From an uncultured Ruaniaceae bacterium (GTDB lineage: Bacteria; Actinomycetota; Actinomycetes; Actinomycetales; Beutenbergiaceae): a DNA stretch of 19,427 bases. The notes beneath the pieces are model-generated. The model did no database searches. It was not told where the DNA came from and was given only the letters and a program-made list of their open reading frames with translations. The stretch is taken from positions 1 through 19,427 of the forward strand of contig CALKWS010000188.1 of NCBI GenBank assembly GCA_938004115.1, written 5' to 3'. Within the stretch, counting starts at the first letter, position 1; each line of letters opens with the position of its first letter. Of the stretch, positions 6,184-13,807 are shown piece by piece. The translations under genes and the position numbers were made by a program.

Positions 6184-7293
6184 ATGTCAGAGACGTCAGA
6201 CTCGCGCGGTGCAGAGCGGCCCGTCCCGGAGACGGATGTGCCCGAAACGACCCCGGCCCCGCGCTCGGCCCAGCCAGAGCGCGAAATCCTGCCCTTCTAC
6301 CAGTGGATGGACAAGGTCCCTGGCGGACTGATGTTGATCCCGCTCGTGCTGGGCAGCATCGTGGGGACCTTCGGCACTGGGTTCCTTGAACTCGGTTCGT
6401 TCACGACCGCTCTCTTCGCGGACAGCGCGCTGCCGCTCATCGCGCTGCTGATCTTCGCCACCGGAACCCAGGTGACGATTCGTACCAGCGGTCCGGTGCT
6501 GGCGACGGCCGGCGCCGTCCTGCTCACGAAGACGATCATTCCCGGCCTTCTCGTGATCGGGCTCGGTTGGATCGTCGGACTTGACGGCATTCTTGGAATT
6601 TCCATCCTCGGCCTGCTCGCGATGATCGACAACTCCAACGGAGGGTTGTGGCTGGCGTTTACCGGGCGCTACGGCGACAAGCGTGACCGCGGAGCGTACG
6701 TCGCCTCGGCAATCAACGACGGCCCGTTCTTCACGATGCTGTTCCTGGGCGCATCCGGCCTGGCGGACATTCCCTTCCTCATGCTGTTGGGAGCGATCAT
6801 CCCGTTCCTGTTGGGCATGTTCATCGGCAATGTGAACCCACGCTGGCGTGACATCGTCAAGCCAACCGCGGCGATCGTGATCCCGTTCTTCGCGTTCGCT
6901 CTCGGCACCGGCATCGACCTGGGCGCCGTGGTCCGCGGCGGAGCATCGGGCCTCGTCGCGGCCGCGATCCTCAGCCCGTTCACCGGGTTCCTGGTCTATC
7001 TGGGCTACAAGTTCCTGCTCCGGCGCGGTTACCGTTCCGGCATCGGGTTCGCTGCGGGCACCACGGCCGGCAACGCAATCGCCACACCGGCCATCGTCGC
7101 CGCTGCCGATCCGCAGTTCGCTCCCTACGTGGACACTGCCACGGCTCAGGTCGCGGCAGCAGTCCTGGTGAGCGCCATCCTGGCCCCCCTGATCGCTTCC
7201 TGGGTGCTGAAGAAGGAGGGCGGACTTCTCTCCGAACAGGAAATCGCTCAACTCGATGAGATGGACTTGGGCGTTAGCGAACCGCAACTCTGA
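6184..7293 (+). CDS. KdgT-family (2-keto-3-deoxygluconate permease-like) transporter
   Basis: A 369-residue inner-membrane permease of the KdgT family, which carries sugar acids with protons. About ten hydrophobic helices follow a polar, Pro/Glu-rich N-terminal stretch of about 38 residues that is longer than in E. coli KdgT. Conserved features are PFYQWMDKVPGGLMLIPL (near 37-54), LLAMIDNSNGGLWLAF and GIGFAAGTTAGNAIATPA. The ATG at 6184 is set by AGGAG five bases upstream. The gene leads an operon with a DUF1537 kinase and a PdxA2 enzyme, so the likely cargo is a four-carbon sugar acid such as D-threonate rather than 2-keto-3-deoxygluconate; no KDG kinase or aldolase is present. Its codons end in A or T more often than those of the symporter gene to the left. 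Family confidence is high; substrate is inferred from context. Confidence 0.87.
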   Translation: MSETSDSRGAERPVPETDVPETTPAPRSAQPEREILPFYQWMDKVPGGLMLIPLVLGSIVGTFGTGFLELGSFTTALFADSALPLIALLIFATGTQVTIRTSGPVLATAGAVLLTKTIIPGLLVIGLGWIVGLDGILGISILGLLAMIDNSNGGLWLAFTGRYGDKRDRGAYVASAINDGPFFTMLFLGASGLADIPFLMLLGAIIPFLLGMFIGNVNPRWRDIVKPTAAIVIPFFAFALGTGIDLGAVVRGGASGLVAAAILSPFTGFLVYLGYKFLLRRGYRSGIGFAAGTTAGNAIATPAIVAAADPQFAPYVDTATAQVAAAVLVSAILAPLIASWVLKKEGGLLSEQEIAQLDEMDLGVSEPQL

Positions 7294-7295
7294 GC

Positions 7296-8573
7296 ATGAC
7301 CGAGTCCGCACCTAACGCCCGGATGGTGCACGTCCTGGCCGATGACCTGACTGGCTCCACCGACACGGTGGTGCAATTCCGACAGGCCGGATGGCCCGCC
7401 TATCTGCTCCTCGGCGGGGATCCGGTGCCGGAGGTCATCGGCCGGGACGGTCCAGTGGCTGCCTCTCGTTCGTTGGACACTCGTGCGCTCGCGGATGAAC
7501 ACGCAGTTTCGCGTACGGCCAATGCGGTCGACGAGTTGTTAGGTGACCCGGGCGCCCGGCTCTACCTGAAGATCGACTCGACCATGCGCGGTAGCGTCGC
7601 CGCCCAGATCACCGGGGCGCTGCACTCCTGGTCCCGGAAACACTCGGACCCGGTGGCCGTGATCTGCCCGGCCTATCCGCAGATGGAACGGATCATCAGC
7701 CAGGGGCGCATGCTGGTCGCCGGCGTTCCGCTGCACGAGTCGCCCGCCGGCTCCGATCCGGTCACCCCGGTGCACACATCGGATATGGAACGACTGGTCC
7801 CCGGTTCTGTCACGATTAGTCTCCGTGACGACGGTGTGGGAGCGGCCGAACGGATCCGCCGAGCCGGTTCGGATCGGGTGATCGTGGACGCGACCGACGA
7901 CGATGACCTGGCACTGCTCGCAGCAGCGATAAACCAACTCGGTGATCGTGCCGTTCCGGTGGGCTCGGCCGGGTTGGCCAAGCACCTTGCCCGCGCCTGG
8001 CATCCTGGCGATTCCCGGTTAGAGTCGCGGCCGTCGTCCCCGGCTGTCCGCGGCCGCATCGCAGTAGCGATCACGTCCCTCAACGAGGTCTCCCGCCGGC
8101 AGCGGGAGCACTTGGTCGATACCTACGGGCCCCGCGCAGTCCACCGCCGGCTCGAGGGCCCCGAGCTGGCCGATCCGGAGTCTCTGCGCAGTTGGGCAGC
8201 GGATCTAACCCTTTCCGATCAGGCCCGACTGATAGTGCTGCACCCTGACCCGGAGCCGGTCGCCACCACCGATCCCGCGACGGCCGCCCGCACCGTCGCC
8301 ACAGGTATGGCAGCGGCGGTCGGTGGGCTGGTGACGGCTGATCGAGTCCACGCGCTGGTGCTGGTCGGCGGGGATGGCGCCGAGGCCACCCTGGCCCATC
8401 TAGATGCCGCCGCCCTGCGCGTTCAGGGCGCCGCGGCCGAAGGCGTTCCCCTCAGTCGCATTGTGGGCGGCATGGCGCCCGATCTCCCGGTGGTGACCAA
8501 GGCCGGCGGGTTCGGCAGCCATTCCACGCTCACCGATGTTGTCTCTGCCATGCTGGACCAGAAGGAGGCTTGA
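7296..8573 (+). CDS. dtnK: Four-carbon acid sugar kinase (DUF1537; D-threonate kinase-like)
   Basis: A 425-residue cytoplasmic kinase that would phosphorylate the C4 hydroxyl of a tetronate with ATP. The N-terminal domain carries ADDLTGSTD (15-23), KIDSTMRGS (92-100) and PAYPQ (125-129), typical of substrate binding in DUF1537 proteins. The C-terminal nucleotide-binding domain has GSAGLA (223-228), LVLVGGDGA and KAGGFG (about 402-407). DUF1537 proteins were shown experimentally to be D-threonate, D-erythronate and 3-oxo-tetronate kinases. A pdxA2-type gene next door and no class II aldolase or isomerase favour D-threonate or D-erythronate over 3-oxo-tetronate. The start is two bases after the permease stop, without a strong ribosome site, suggesting translational coupling; Met10 is an alternative. 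Two leucines use TTA (7539, 8019). Confidence 0.85.
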   Translation: MTESAPNARMVHVLADDLTGSTDTVVQFRQAGWPAYLLLGGDPVPEVIGRDGPVAASRSLDTRALADEHAVSRTANAVDELLGDPGARLYLKIDSTMRGSVAAQITGALHSWSRKHSDPVAVICPAYPQMERIISQGRMLVAGVPLHESPAGSDPVTPVHTSDMERLVPGSVTISLRDDGVGAAERIRRAGSDRVIVDATDDDDLALLAAAINQLGDRAVPVGSAGLAKHLARAWHPGDSRLESRPSSPAVRGRIAVAITSLNEVSRRQREHLVDTYGPRAVHRRLEGPELADPESLRSWAADLTLSDQARLIVLHPDPEPVATTDPATAARTVATGMAAAVGGLVTADRVHALVLVGGDGAEATLAHLDAAALRVQGAAAEGVPLSRIVGGMAPDLPVVTKAGGFGSHSTLTDVVSAMLDQKEA

Positions 8574-8574
8574 C

Positions 8575-9600
8575 ATGCCCAAACCCGTGCTCGGTATCAC
8601 CATGGGCGACGCCGCCGGGATCGGCCCCGAAATCACGGCCAGGACGATGTTGCGGCATCCGCACCTGCGCGAGGCCGCAAGGCTCGTGGTCATCGGTGAT
8701 GCCGACGCCATGCGCGGGGGTGCGCGCAACGCGGGCCTGAACCCGGATGCCGTCCTGGTGATCGATGACCCCGAGCAGGCCACGAACGATCCGGCCGCGA
8801 TCGAGGTGCTGCAGACCGGTCAGTCGCTGGGGCATGTGCCCCTCGGAGATATCCACCCTGACGCAGGAGACGGTGCCTACCGTTACGTGGTCCGGGCGTG
8901 CGAGTTGGCCAAGGAGCGCAAGATTCACGGCATCGTGACCGCGCCCTTGAACAAAGCCGCCATGCACGCGGGAGGGCACTTCTACCCTGGCCATACCGAG
9001 CTATTGGCCGAACAGTTCGGAGTGGAGAATTTCTCCCTCGTGCTTTCGGCCGGCGAGGTCTACTTCTTCCACCTAACGACGCACGTTGCGCTCCGTCAGG
9101 CGATCGAGGACGTCACCTACGAGCGCACCGAGAACGTGATCGATCTCGTGGGCGCGTTCTGCCGGGCCTTAGGCAGACCGGAGGAACCGATCGCCGTGAC
9201 CGGCCTGAACCCCCACGCCGGGGAGAACCGACTGTTCGGCGACGAAGATGAGGACATCCTCAAACCCGCGGTGCTGGCTGCACGGGACCGCGGCATCAAC
9301 GTCCACGGCCCGTTGCCGGCCGATGCCGTGATTCCCCAGGCAGTCAACGGCAAATGGAATATGGTCATCGTGTGCTACCACGACCAGGGGCACGCGCCGT
9401 TCAAGGCAGTCTACGGCGATGATGGTGTGAATATCACGGTGGGACTGCCAGTAGTGCGGGTCTCGGTCGACCACGGCACCGCATTCGACATCGCCGGCAA
9501 GGGCGTGGCGCGGGAGGCCAGTTTGGTGCTGGCTGCGGAACGTGCTGCGGGGTTGTCCCCCGGCTGGGACGAGGTGTGGCGGGCCGCCCAGACCACCTGA
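8575..9600 (+). CDS. pdxA2: PdxA2-type 4-phospho-tetronate dehydrogenase
   Basis: A 341-residue NAD-dependent enzyme of the PdxA family. It would oxidise and decarboxylate D-threonate 4-phosphate (or the erythronate isomer) to dihydroxyacetone phosphate. The N-terminus has ITMGDAAGIGPE (8-19); other family motifs are VTAPLNKAAMH (121-131) and YPGHTE (137-142). The likely divalent-metal histidines are His170 (TTHVAL), His214 (LNPHAGE) and His269 (CYHDQGHAP), all present. Homologues are often annotated as PdxA of vitamin B6 synthesis, but the partnership with a DUF1537 kinase, a permease and a GntR regulator marks it as catabolic, and most actinobacteria make pyridoxal phosphate by PdxS/PdxT. 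The ATG at 8575 overlaps nothing and lies one base after the kinase stop, with GAAGGAGG inside the kinase 3' end. One TTA codon is at 9169. Confidence 0.88.
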   Translation: MPKPVLGITMGDAAGIGPEITARTMLRHPHLREAARLVVIGDADAMRGGARNAGLNPDAVLVIDDPEQATNDPAAIEVLQTGQSLGHVPLGDIHPDAGDGAYRYVVRACELAKERKIHGIVTAPLNKAAMHAGGHFYPGHTELLAEQFGVENFSLVLSAGEVYFFHLTTHVALRQAIEDVTYERTENVIDLVGAFCRALGRPEEPIAVTGLNPHAGENRLFGDEDEDILKPAVLAARDRGINVHGPLPADAVIPQAVNGKWNMVIVCYHDQGHAPFKAVYGDDGVNITVGLPVVRVSVDHGTAFDIAGKGVAREASLVLAAERAAGLSPGWDEVWRAAQTT

Positions 9601-9632
9601 CGGCACACCGCACCGCCCGCGCGAGGACACAT

Positions 9633-10451
9633 GTGACGATGACAAGGTCAAGAGGGAGCCGCCCCTATCTGCACGAGACGGTCAGCGCTGCCCTACGAAA
9701 CCGGATCACGAACCGCGAACACCCGCCGGGATCAATCCTGCCCAGCGAAAAACACCTGACCGAGGAGTTCGGTGTTTCCCGCTCGGTGGTGCGCGAAGCG
9801 CTGCGTACCCTGGCTGAAGAGGGGCACATTCACATCATCCCGGGCCGTGGTTCGGTAGTGGCCACTCGGCAAGAGTGGCATCGCGACGCCCAACGGACGG
9901 CAGGGCTGTCCGCCCAGATGCATGCACTGGGGACGCGAGTGGGAACCCAAGTGCTTACTTACCACGTGGGACCGGATGACCACGCGAAGTCCATCGGTAG
10001 TCGCCAGGTACTCCTGCTTGAGAGATTGCGATTCCTGGATGGTGAACCGGTGGCCTTCATCCGAACATGGCTGCCCGATTGGGTCGCGCAGAAGGTTCGG
10101 GCCGACCATCTCGTGGACACCTCACTGCACGAACAGGTCCACGAGCGCACTGGTCGGCAGATCCACGGCGGACGGCGGCAGATCCGTGCCGTCTCCATCG
10201 CTGGAGACCTGGCCAGTCATCTCGCGGTACCCGAAGGCTCGCCCGTGCTGTTACTGGAGGGCGAAAGCCTGGATCAGGACGGCGCGGTTATCGAGGTCTT
10301 CGCGACGTGGCACCGCTCGGACCGCATCGCACTGGACATCGCCGAACCCCGGCCTGGGTCCCGAGAGGCGACTGGAATAACCGCCGATGCACTGGGCCCG
10401 ATTGAAGAAGCCGCCGCGGAAACACTGCGCCGGATCCGCCGTCTGCGCTAG
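9633..10451 (+). CDS. GntR-family regulator with UTRA domain (HutC subfamily)
   Basis: A 272-residue DNA-binding regulator. The winged helix-turn-helix (about 12-77) has LPSEKHLTEEFGVSRSVVREAL (36-57) and the wing GRGSVV. The rest is a UTRA effector domain with LLLERLRFLDGEPVAFIRTWLP and, late, LLLEGESLDQDGAVIEVF, typical of HutC-type proteins that sense sugar phosphates or other small acids. It is the last gene of the acid-sugar operon, 32 bp after pdxA2, and probably represses it through the palindrome at 6138-6155; the inducer may be the tetronate or its 4-phosphate. GTG at 9633 is preferred because GAGGA is five bases upstream; ATG at 9639 is the alternative and changes only two residues. 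A TTA codon is at 10251. It ends 15 bp from the convergent lacI-type gene. Confidence 0.85.
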   Translation: MTMTRSRGSRPYLHETVSAALRNRITNREHPPGSILPSEKHLTEEFGVSRSVVREALRTLAEEGHIHIIPGRGSVVATRQEWHRDAQRTAGLSAQMHALGTRVGTQVLTYHVGPDDHAKSIGSRQVLLLERLRFLDGEPVAFIRTWLPDWVAQKVRADHLVDTSLHEQVHERTGRQIHGGRRQIRAVSIAGDLASHLAVPEGSPVLLLEGESLDQDGAVIEVFATWHRSDRIALDIAEPRPGSREATGITADALGPIEEAAAETLRRIRRLR

Positions 10452-10466
10452 GTGACGGCAACGGGG

Positions 10467-11495
10467 TCAGGCATGCCCCGTGGAGGCCCGCCAGAACAGT
10501 TTCGGCTCCACCACCACCGGCTCCTCTGGCTCCGGGCTTCCGCTGAGTCGTGCGGTCAGTAGTCGGACCGCCTCCCCTGCCGCTTCCTCCAGGTTCAGAT
10601 CCAGTGCGGTGATCGGCGGGCTGGCATTGCGCGTGTATTCGCTGTCCGTCCATGCCGCCAACAGCACATCCCCCGGCACCGCCAACCGCTTGCTGCGGAT
10701 CGCCTCCAGCGCCCCGGCGGCGAAGGTGGAAGCGGCGGTGATGACGCCGTCCGGCGGCGCGGCAGAGGCGAGAGCGGCGCTGACCACCCGGGCGGCACCG
10801 GCCACACCTTCACCTTCGTAGAGCCGTTCGTGCAGCACCACGTCCTGGTGGCCGGCGGCCCACTCGGTGTACGCCTGCGCGGTGTGGCGGTTCCAGGCGT
10901 TGTCCTCCGTACCGGACAGCAGCAAGATCCGGTTCGCGCCTTGCTCACGCATCTCGGCGAGCAAGGTGCGCATCGCCGAGGCGTAATCGACCACCACTGC
11001 CCAGGGTTGCTCCGGCCGGTCCGGGTCGGGGTCCACGGTGACCAGCGGGACCTGTCGTTGCAGCAGGTGGGTGAGCACCGGGTCGTTGCCGTAGGGGTGG
11101 GCGAGGATGCATCCGTCCATGGGCACCTGGCGCGCCTGCGGGTCCAGCAGATCCGGCACCAGGATCATCGCCCGTCCTTGTTCCAGCACGTGGGCCGCGG
11201 TCGCGCCGATGAGGCGGGCGAAGGTCTGGGTTCCCCGCAGCGACCCGGCAATCGCATCGCGGGGGCGCAGGGCGAACCCGATGATTCCCGTCTGGGCAGT
11301 GCGTAGGGACCTGGCCACCGCATCGGGCCGGTAGTCCAGATCCTCCGCAGCCTGACGAACGCGCGCGCTGGTCCGGTCCGAGATCGGACGTGCTCCGGAG
11401 AAAACGTGCGAGACGGTGCTGATCGACACCCCGGCGCGGGCGGCGACATCCTTGATCGTCACGCGCCTTGAACTGCTGCGCGGCTGAACGGTCAC
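10467..11495 (-). CDS. LacI-family transcriptional regulator
   Basis: A 342-residue LacI/GalR regulator. The N-terminal helix-turn-helix TIKDVAARAGVSISTVSHVF (13-32) and hinge region with DYRPDAVARSLRT (54-66) are standard, so it should bind a palindrome with a central CG. The periplasmic-binding-protein-like effector domain begins near residue 69 (TGIIGFALRP) and runs to the end. Its ligand is unknown. It diverges from the amidase gene with a 79-bp shared promoter region holding a LacI-type operator, so it probably controls the amidase and transporter genes and itself. GTG at 11495 follows AAGGGAG; no ATG fits the frame better. Its codon use is GC-biased like that of its right-hand neighbours, unlike the adjacent acid-sugar operon. 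Confidence 0.9.
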   Translation of the reverse strand: MTVQPRSSSRRVTIKDVAARAGVSISTVSHVFSGARPISDRTSARVRQAAEDLDYRPDAVARSLRTAQTGIIGFALRPRDAIAGSLRGTQTFARLIGATAAHVLEQGRAMILVPDLLDPQARQVPMDGCILAHPYGNDPVLTHLLQRQVPLVTVDPDPDRPEQPWAVVVDYASAMRTLLAEMREQGANRILLLSGTEDNAWNRHTAQAYTEWAAGHQDVVLHERLYEGEGVAGAARVVSAALASAAPPDGVITAASTFAAGALEAIRSKRLAVPGDVLLAAWTDSEYTRNASPPITALDLNLEEAAGEAVRLLTARLSGSPEPEEPVVVEPKLFWRASTGHA

Positions 11496-11504
11496 CGGGC
11501 TCCC

Positions 11505-11533
11505 TTGACATGGCTGACAAACATCAGCATCCT
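11505..11533 (+). promoter_or_regulatory. Promoter of the amidase-transporter genes
   Basis: TTGACA (11505-11510) is followed after 17 bp by CATCCT (11528-11533), which keeps A2, T3 and T6 of the -10 consensus. Transcription would begin near 11540, just before the LacI-type operator at 11550-11563. On the other strand TAGGAT (11529-11534) could serve as a -10 for the lacI-type gene. Confidence 0.5.
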
Positions 11534-11549
11534 ATCGGGACGCACATCA

Positions 11550-11563
11550 TCAAATCGTTTTGA
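11550..11563. promoter_or_regulatory. LacI-type operator
   Basis: TCAAATCGTTTTGA is a 14-bp near-palindrome with one mismatched pair and a central CG. It contains AATCGTTT, which fits the AANCGNTT core common to LacI-family operators. It lies in the divergent region, about ten bases after the predicted start of the amidase transcript and upstream of lacI, so one bound dimer could repress both directions. Position and sequence are seen; regulator pairing is inferred. Confidence 0.6.
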
Positions 11564-11574
11564 CGGGAGTTTGC

Positions 11575-12420
11575 ATGGCCGCCGCTTTCACCTCGTCCGG
11601 CACCATCACCGCATCCGCGGCACAGTTCACCGCGGCTGCGGACGTACCCGCCAACCTGCACCAGATCGCCGATCTCACCGCACGCGCGAAGGGTGCGGGG
11701 GCGGACCTGGTGGTGTTCCCCGAGGCTGCCATGTTCGAGTGGGCGGCCTCCGGCAGCGATATCGCGCGGGCCGCGGATGAGCACGGACAGGAGTTCGGCG
11801 ATCAGGTGGCCCAGATCGCCGCGACCGAGGCCATGACGATCGTGGCGGGGGCGTTCCTCCGCGACGAGCAGGGAAACATCCGCAACAGCATGCTGGCCTA
11901 CGGACCAGAGGGCCGGTTGCTCGGCCGGTACGACAAGATCCACCTGTACGACGCGTTCCACTACCGCGAATCGGACAAGATCACCGCCGCACGGCCCGAC
12001 GGTCAGGGCGGGGAACTGGCCCTCATCCCCTGCGGGCCGTTCACGTTCGGCCTGGTCAACTGCTACGACCTGCGTTTCCCGGAGTTCACCCGTGCGCTTA
12101 TCGATGCCGGGGCGAACTCGCTGCTGGTCAGTTCGGCGTGGGTCTCCGGGGAACACAAGGCCCTGCACTGGGAAACGCTGTTACGAGCCCGGGCGATCGA
12201 GAACACCGTGTACATCGCGGCCTCCAACCAACCCGGCCCCGGCTCGGTCGGCTTGAGCATGGTGATGGACCCTATGGGCCTGACGCTGGACAGTTGCGGC
12301 ACGGACGAGGCCGGCCTTGCCACCGGGGAGTTGCGCACCGCACGCCTCGACGAGGTGCGGGCGACCGTGCCCTCACTGCAGCACCGCCGCTACGACGTCG
12401 TCCCCCGCCTCGCTTCCTAG
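11575..12420 (+). CDS. Carbon-nitrogen hydrolase, Nit1/Nit2 (omega-amidase-like)
   Basis: A 281-residue cytoplasmic nitrilase-superfamily amidase. The catalytic triad is complete: Glu50 in VVFPEA, Lys121 in YDKIHLYD and Cys163 in NCYDLRFPE. CYDLRFPE is typical of the Nit1/Nit2 branch, which hydrolyses 2-oxoacid omega-amides (2-oxoglutaramate to 2-oxoglutarate plus ammonia) or deaminated glutathione, rather than nitriles or N-carbamoyl substrates. The ATG at 11575 is chosen because GGGAG lies five bases upstream; a TTG at 11560 would fall inside the operator. A TTA codon is at 12181. An MHS transporter gene follows 48 bp downstream. The nearby lhgO and semialdehyde dehydrogenase genes also make 2-oxoglutarate, which supports an omega-amidase role; a peptide-related amidase remains possible. 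Confidence 0.85.
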   Translation: MAAAFTSSGTITASAAQFTAAADVPANLHQIADLTARAKGAGADLVVFPEAAMFEWAASGSDIARAADEHGQEFGDQVAQIAATEAMTIVAGAFLRDEQGNIRNSMLAYGPEGRLLGRYDKIHLYDAFHYRESDKITAARPDGQGGELALIPCGPFTFGLVNCYDLRFPEFTRALIDAGANSLLVSSAWVSGEHKALHWETLLRARAIENTVYIAASNQPGPGSVGLSMVMDPMGLTLDSCGTDEAGLATGELRTARLDEVRATVPSLQHRRYDVVPRLAS

Positions 12421-12468
12421 CCACCCCACCGACCCAACCACGTCGTCCGACCAAGGAAGGTACCTGCC

Positions 12469-13788
12469 ATGACCACCACCGCTGATCGCCCGCAGTTGAA
12501 ACGCGTGCTGGGTTCCGCAGCGATCGGCCAGTTCGTCGAGTGGTACGACTTCGTCGTCTACGCCTATACGGCCACGGTGCTCGCGGGGCTGTTCTTCCCG
12601 GCCGAGGACCGGGTGGCCTCACTGCTGGCGACGTTCGCGGTCTACGCGGTGGGCTTCGTGATGCGCCCGCTGGGGGCGATCTTCTTCGGACACCTGGGGG
12701 ACCGGATCGGGCGGCGGAACGTGCTGTCTACCGTGATCCTGCTCATGGGTGCGGCCACCGCCGGGATCGGTCTGCTCCCCACGTACGCCCAGATCGGGGT
12801 GCTCGCCCCGGTGCTGCTCGTGGTGTGCCGGCTCGTCCAGGGCGCCTCGGCCGGTGCCGAGACCACCGGCGCCAACTCCTTCGTGGCCGAGTTCTCCCCC
12901 ACCGGCAAGCGAGGCCTGTACGTCGCGTTCACCTACGCCTTCGCCAACCTGCCGGCCGTGTTCGCCGCACTGTTCGTGCTGGTGCTCACCAACGCCATGG
13001 GGCCGGAGACCTTCGGCGCGTGGGGGTGGCGCATCCCGTTCCTACTCGGCGGGGTGCTGGCGCTCGTGGGACTGTACATCCGGCTGCGCGTCGATGAGAC
13101 GCCCACGTTCAAGGCGACCAAGGCCCAGGACAAGGTGGAGCGCTTCCCCTTGCTGGCGGCGCTTCGCGACCACCCCAAGCAGATCTTCTTCGCCTTCGTC
13201 CTCGCTGCCCTGTCCAGCCTGGGCTTCTATACCCTGACCGGGTACTTCGTGACCTATCTGCAGGAGAGCGTGGGGCTGGACGCCAACGCCTCCCTGATCT
13301 CCAACAGCATCGCGATGGCGCTGGCCTTCGTCACGATGATCGTGGCCGGTGGGCTCTCCGACCGCGTGGGCCGCAAGAAGATGCTCATCATCGGAGCGCT
13401 GGCCTCGGCCGTGGTGGCCTTCCCGGCCTACATGCTTGCCAGCACCGGGTCGCTGCTCACCGCGATCCTGGGTCAGGGACTGCTGGCGATCGCGCTGTGC
13501 ATCTTCTTCGGACCGTTCGGGGTGGCGTTCCTGGAGATCTTCCCGCCCAAGGTGCGCTTCAGCGGCGCCGGTTTCGGGTACAACCTGGCCTACGTCGTCT
13601 TCGGCGGCACCGCGCCCTACGTCAGCCTGTGGCTGGTGGACCGCTCCGGCAGCCTCCTCGCCCCGGCCGCGTACATGGCGGTGGTGGCCCTGGCGGTGAT
13701 GGTGGTGTCCTTCTTCCTACCCGAGGGCCGCAAGATTTCCGACCCGCAGGTCGAGGCGAGCGCCGAGGAGACCGAAGTTCGGGCCTGA
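12469..13788 (+). CDS. MFS transporter, metabolite:H+ symporter (MHS) family
   Basis: A 439-residue, 12-helix major facilitator protein. IGQFVEWYDFVVY (19-31) in helix 1 and GHLGDRIGRR (74-83) in the first cytoplasmic loop are hallmarks of the MHS family, which includes the 2-oxoglutarate permease KgtP, the citrate carrier CitA and ProP. A second loop signature, GGLSDRVGRKK, lies in the C-terminal half. It would import an organic acid or zwitterion with protons; the exact substrate cannot be read. AAGGAAGG (12453-12460) sets the ATG at 12469. It is in one transcript with the amidase gene and so probably under the LacI-type operator. Its 3' end is 19 bp from the convergent lhgO stop. Context suggests an amide or a C5 dicarboxylate as cargo, as inference. 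Confidence 0.9.
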   Translation: MTTTADRPQLKRVLGSAAIGQFVEWYDFVVYAYTATVLAGLFFPAEDRVASLLATFAVYAVGFVMRPLGAIFFGHLGDRIGRRNVLSTVILLMGAATAGIGLLPTYAQIGVLAPVLLVVCRLVQGASAGAETTGANSFVAEFSPTGKRGLYVAFTYAFANLPAVFAALFVLVLTNAMGPETFGAWGWRIPFLLGGVLALVGLYIRLRVDETPTFKATKAQDKVERFPLLAALRDHPKQIFFAFVLAALSSLGFYTLTGYFVTYLQESVGLDANASLISNSIAMALAFVTMIVAGGLSDRVGRKKMLIIGALASAVVAFPAYMLASTGSLLTAILGQGLLAIALCIFFGPFGVAFLEIFPPKVRFSGAGFGYNLAYVVFGGTAPYVSLWLVDRSGSLLAPAAYMAVVALAVMVVSFFLPEGRKISDPQVEASAEETEVRA

Positions 13789-13807
13789 GGCACCCGCCCG
13801 TCCCCGG

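Noticed and set aside
8575..9600. Vitamin B6 biosynthesis pdxA
   Set aside because: The gene sits in a sugar-acid operon with a DUF1537 kinase and no other B6 gene; the catabolic PdxA2 role fits better.
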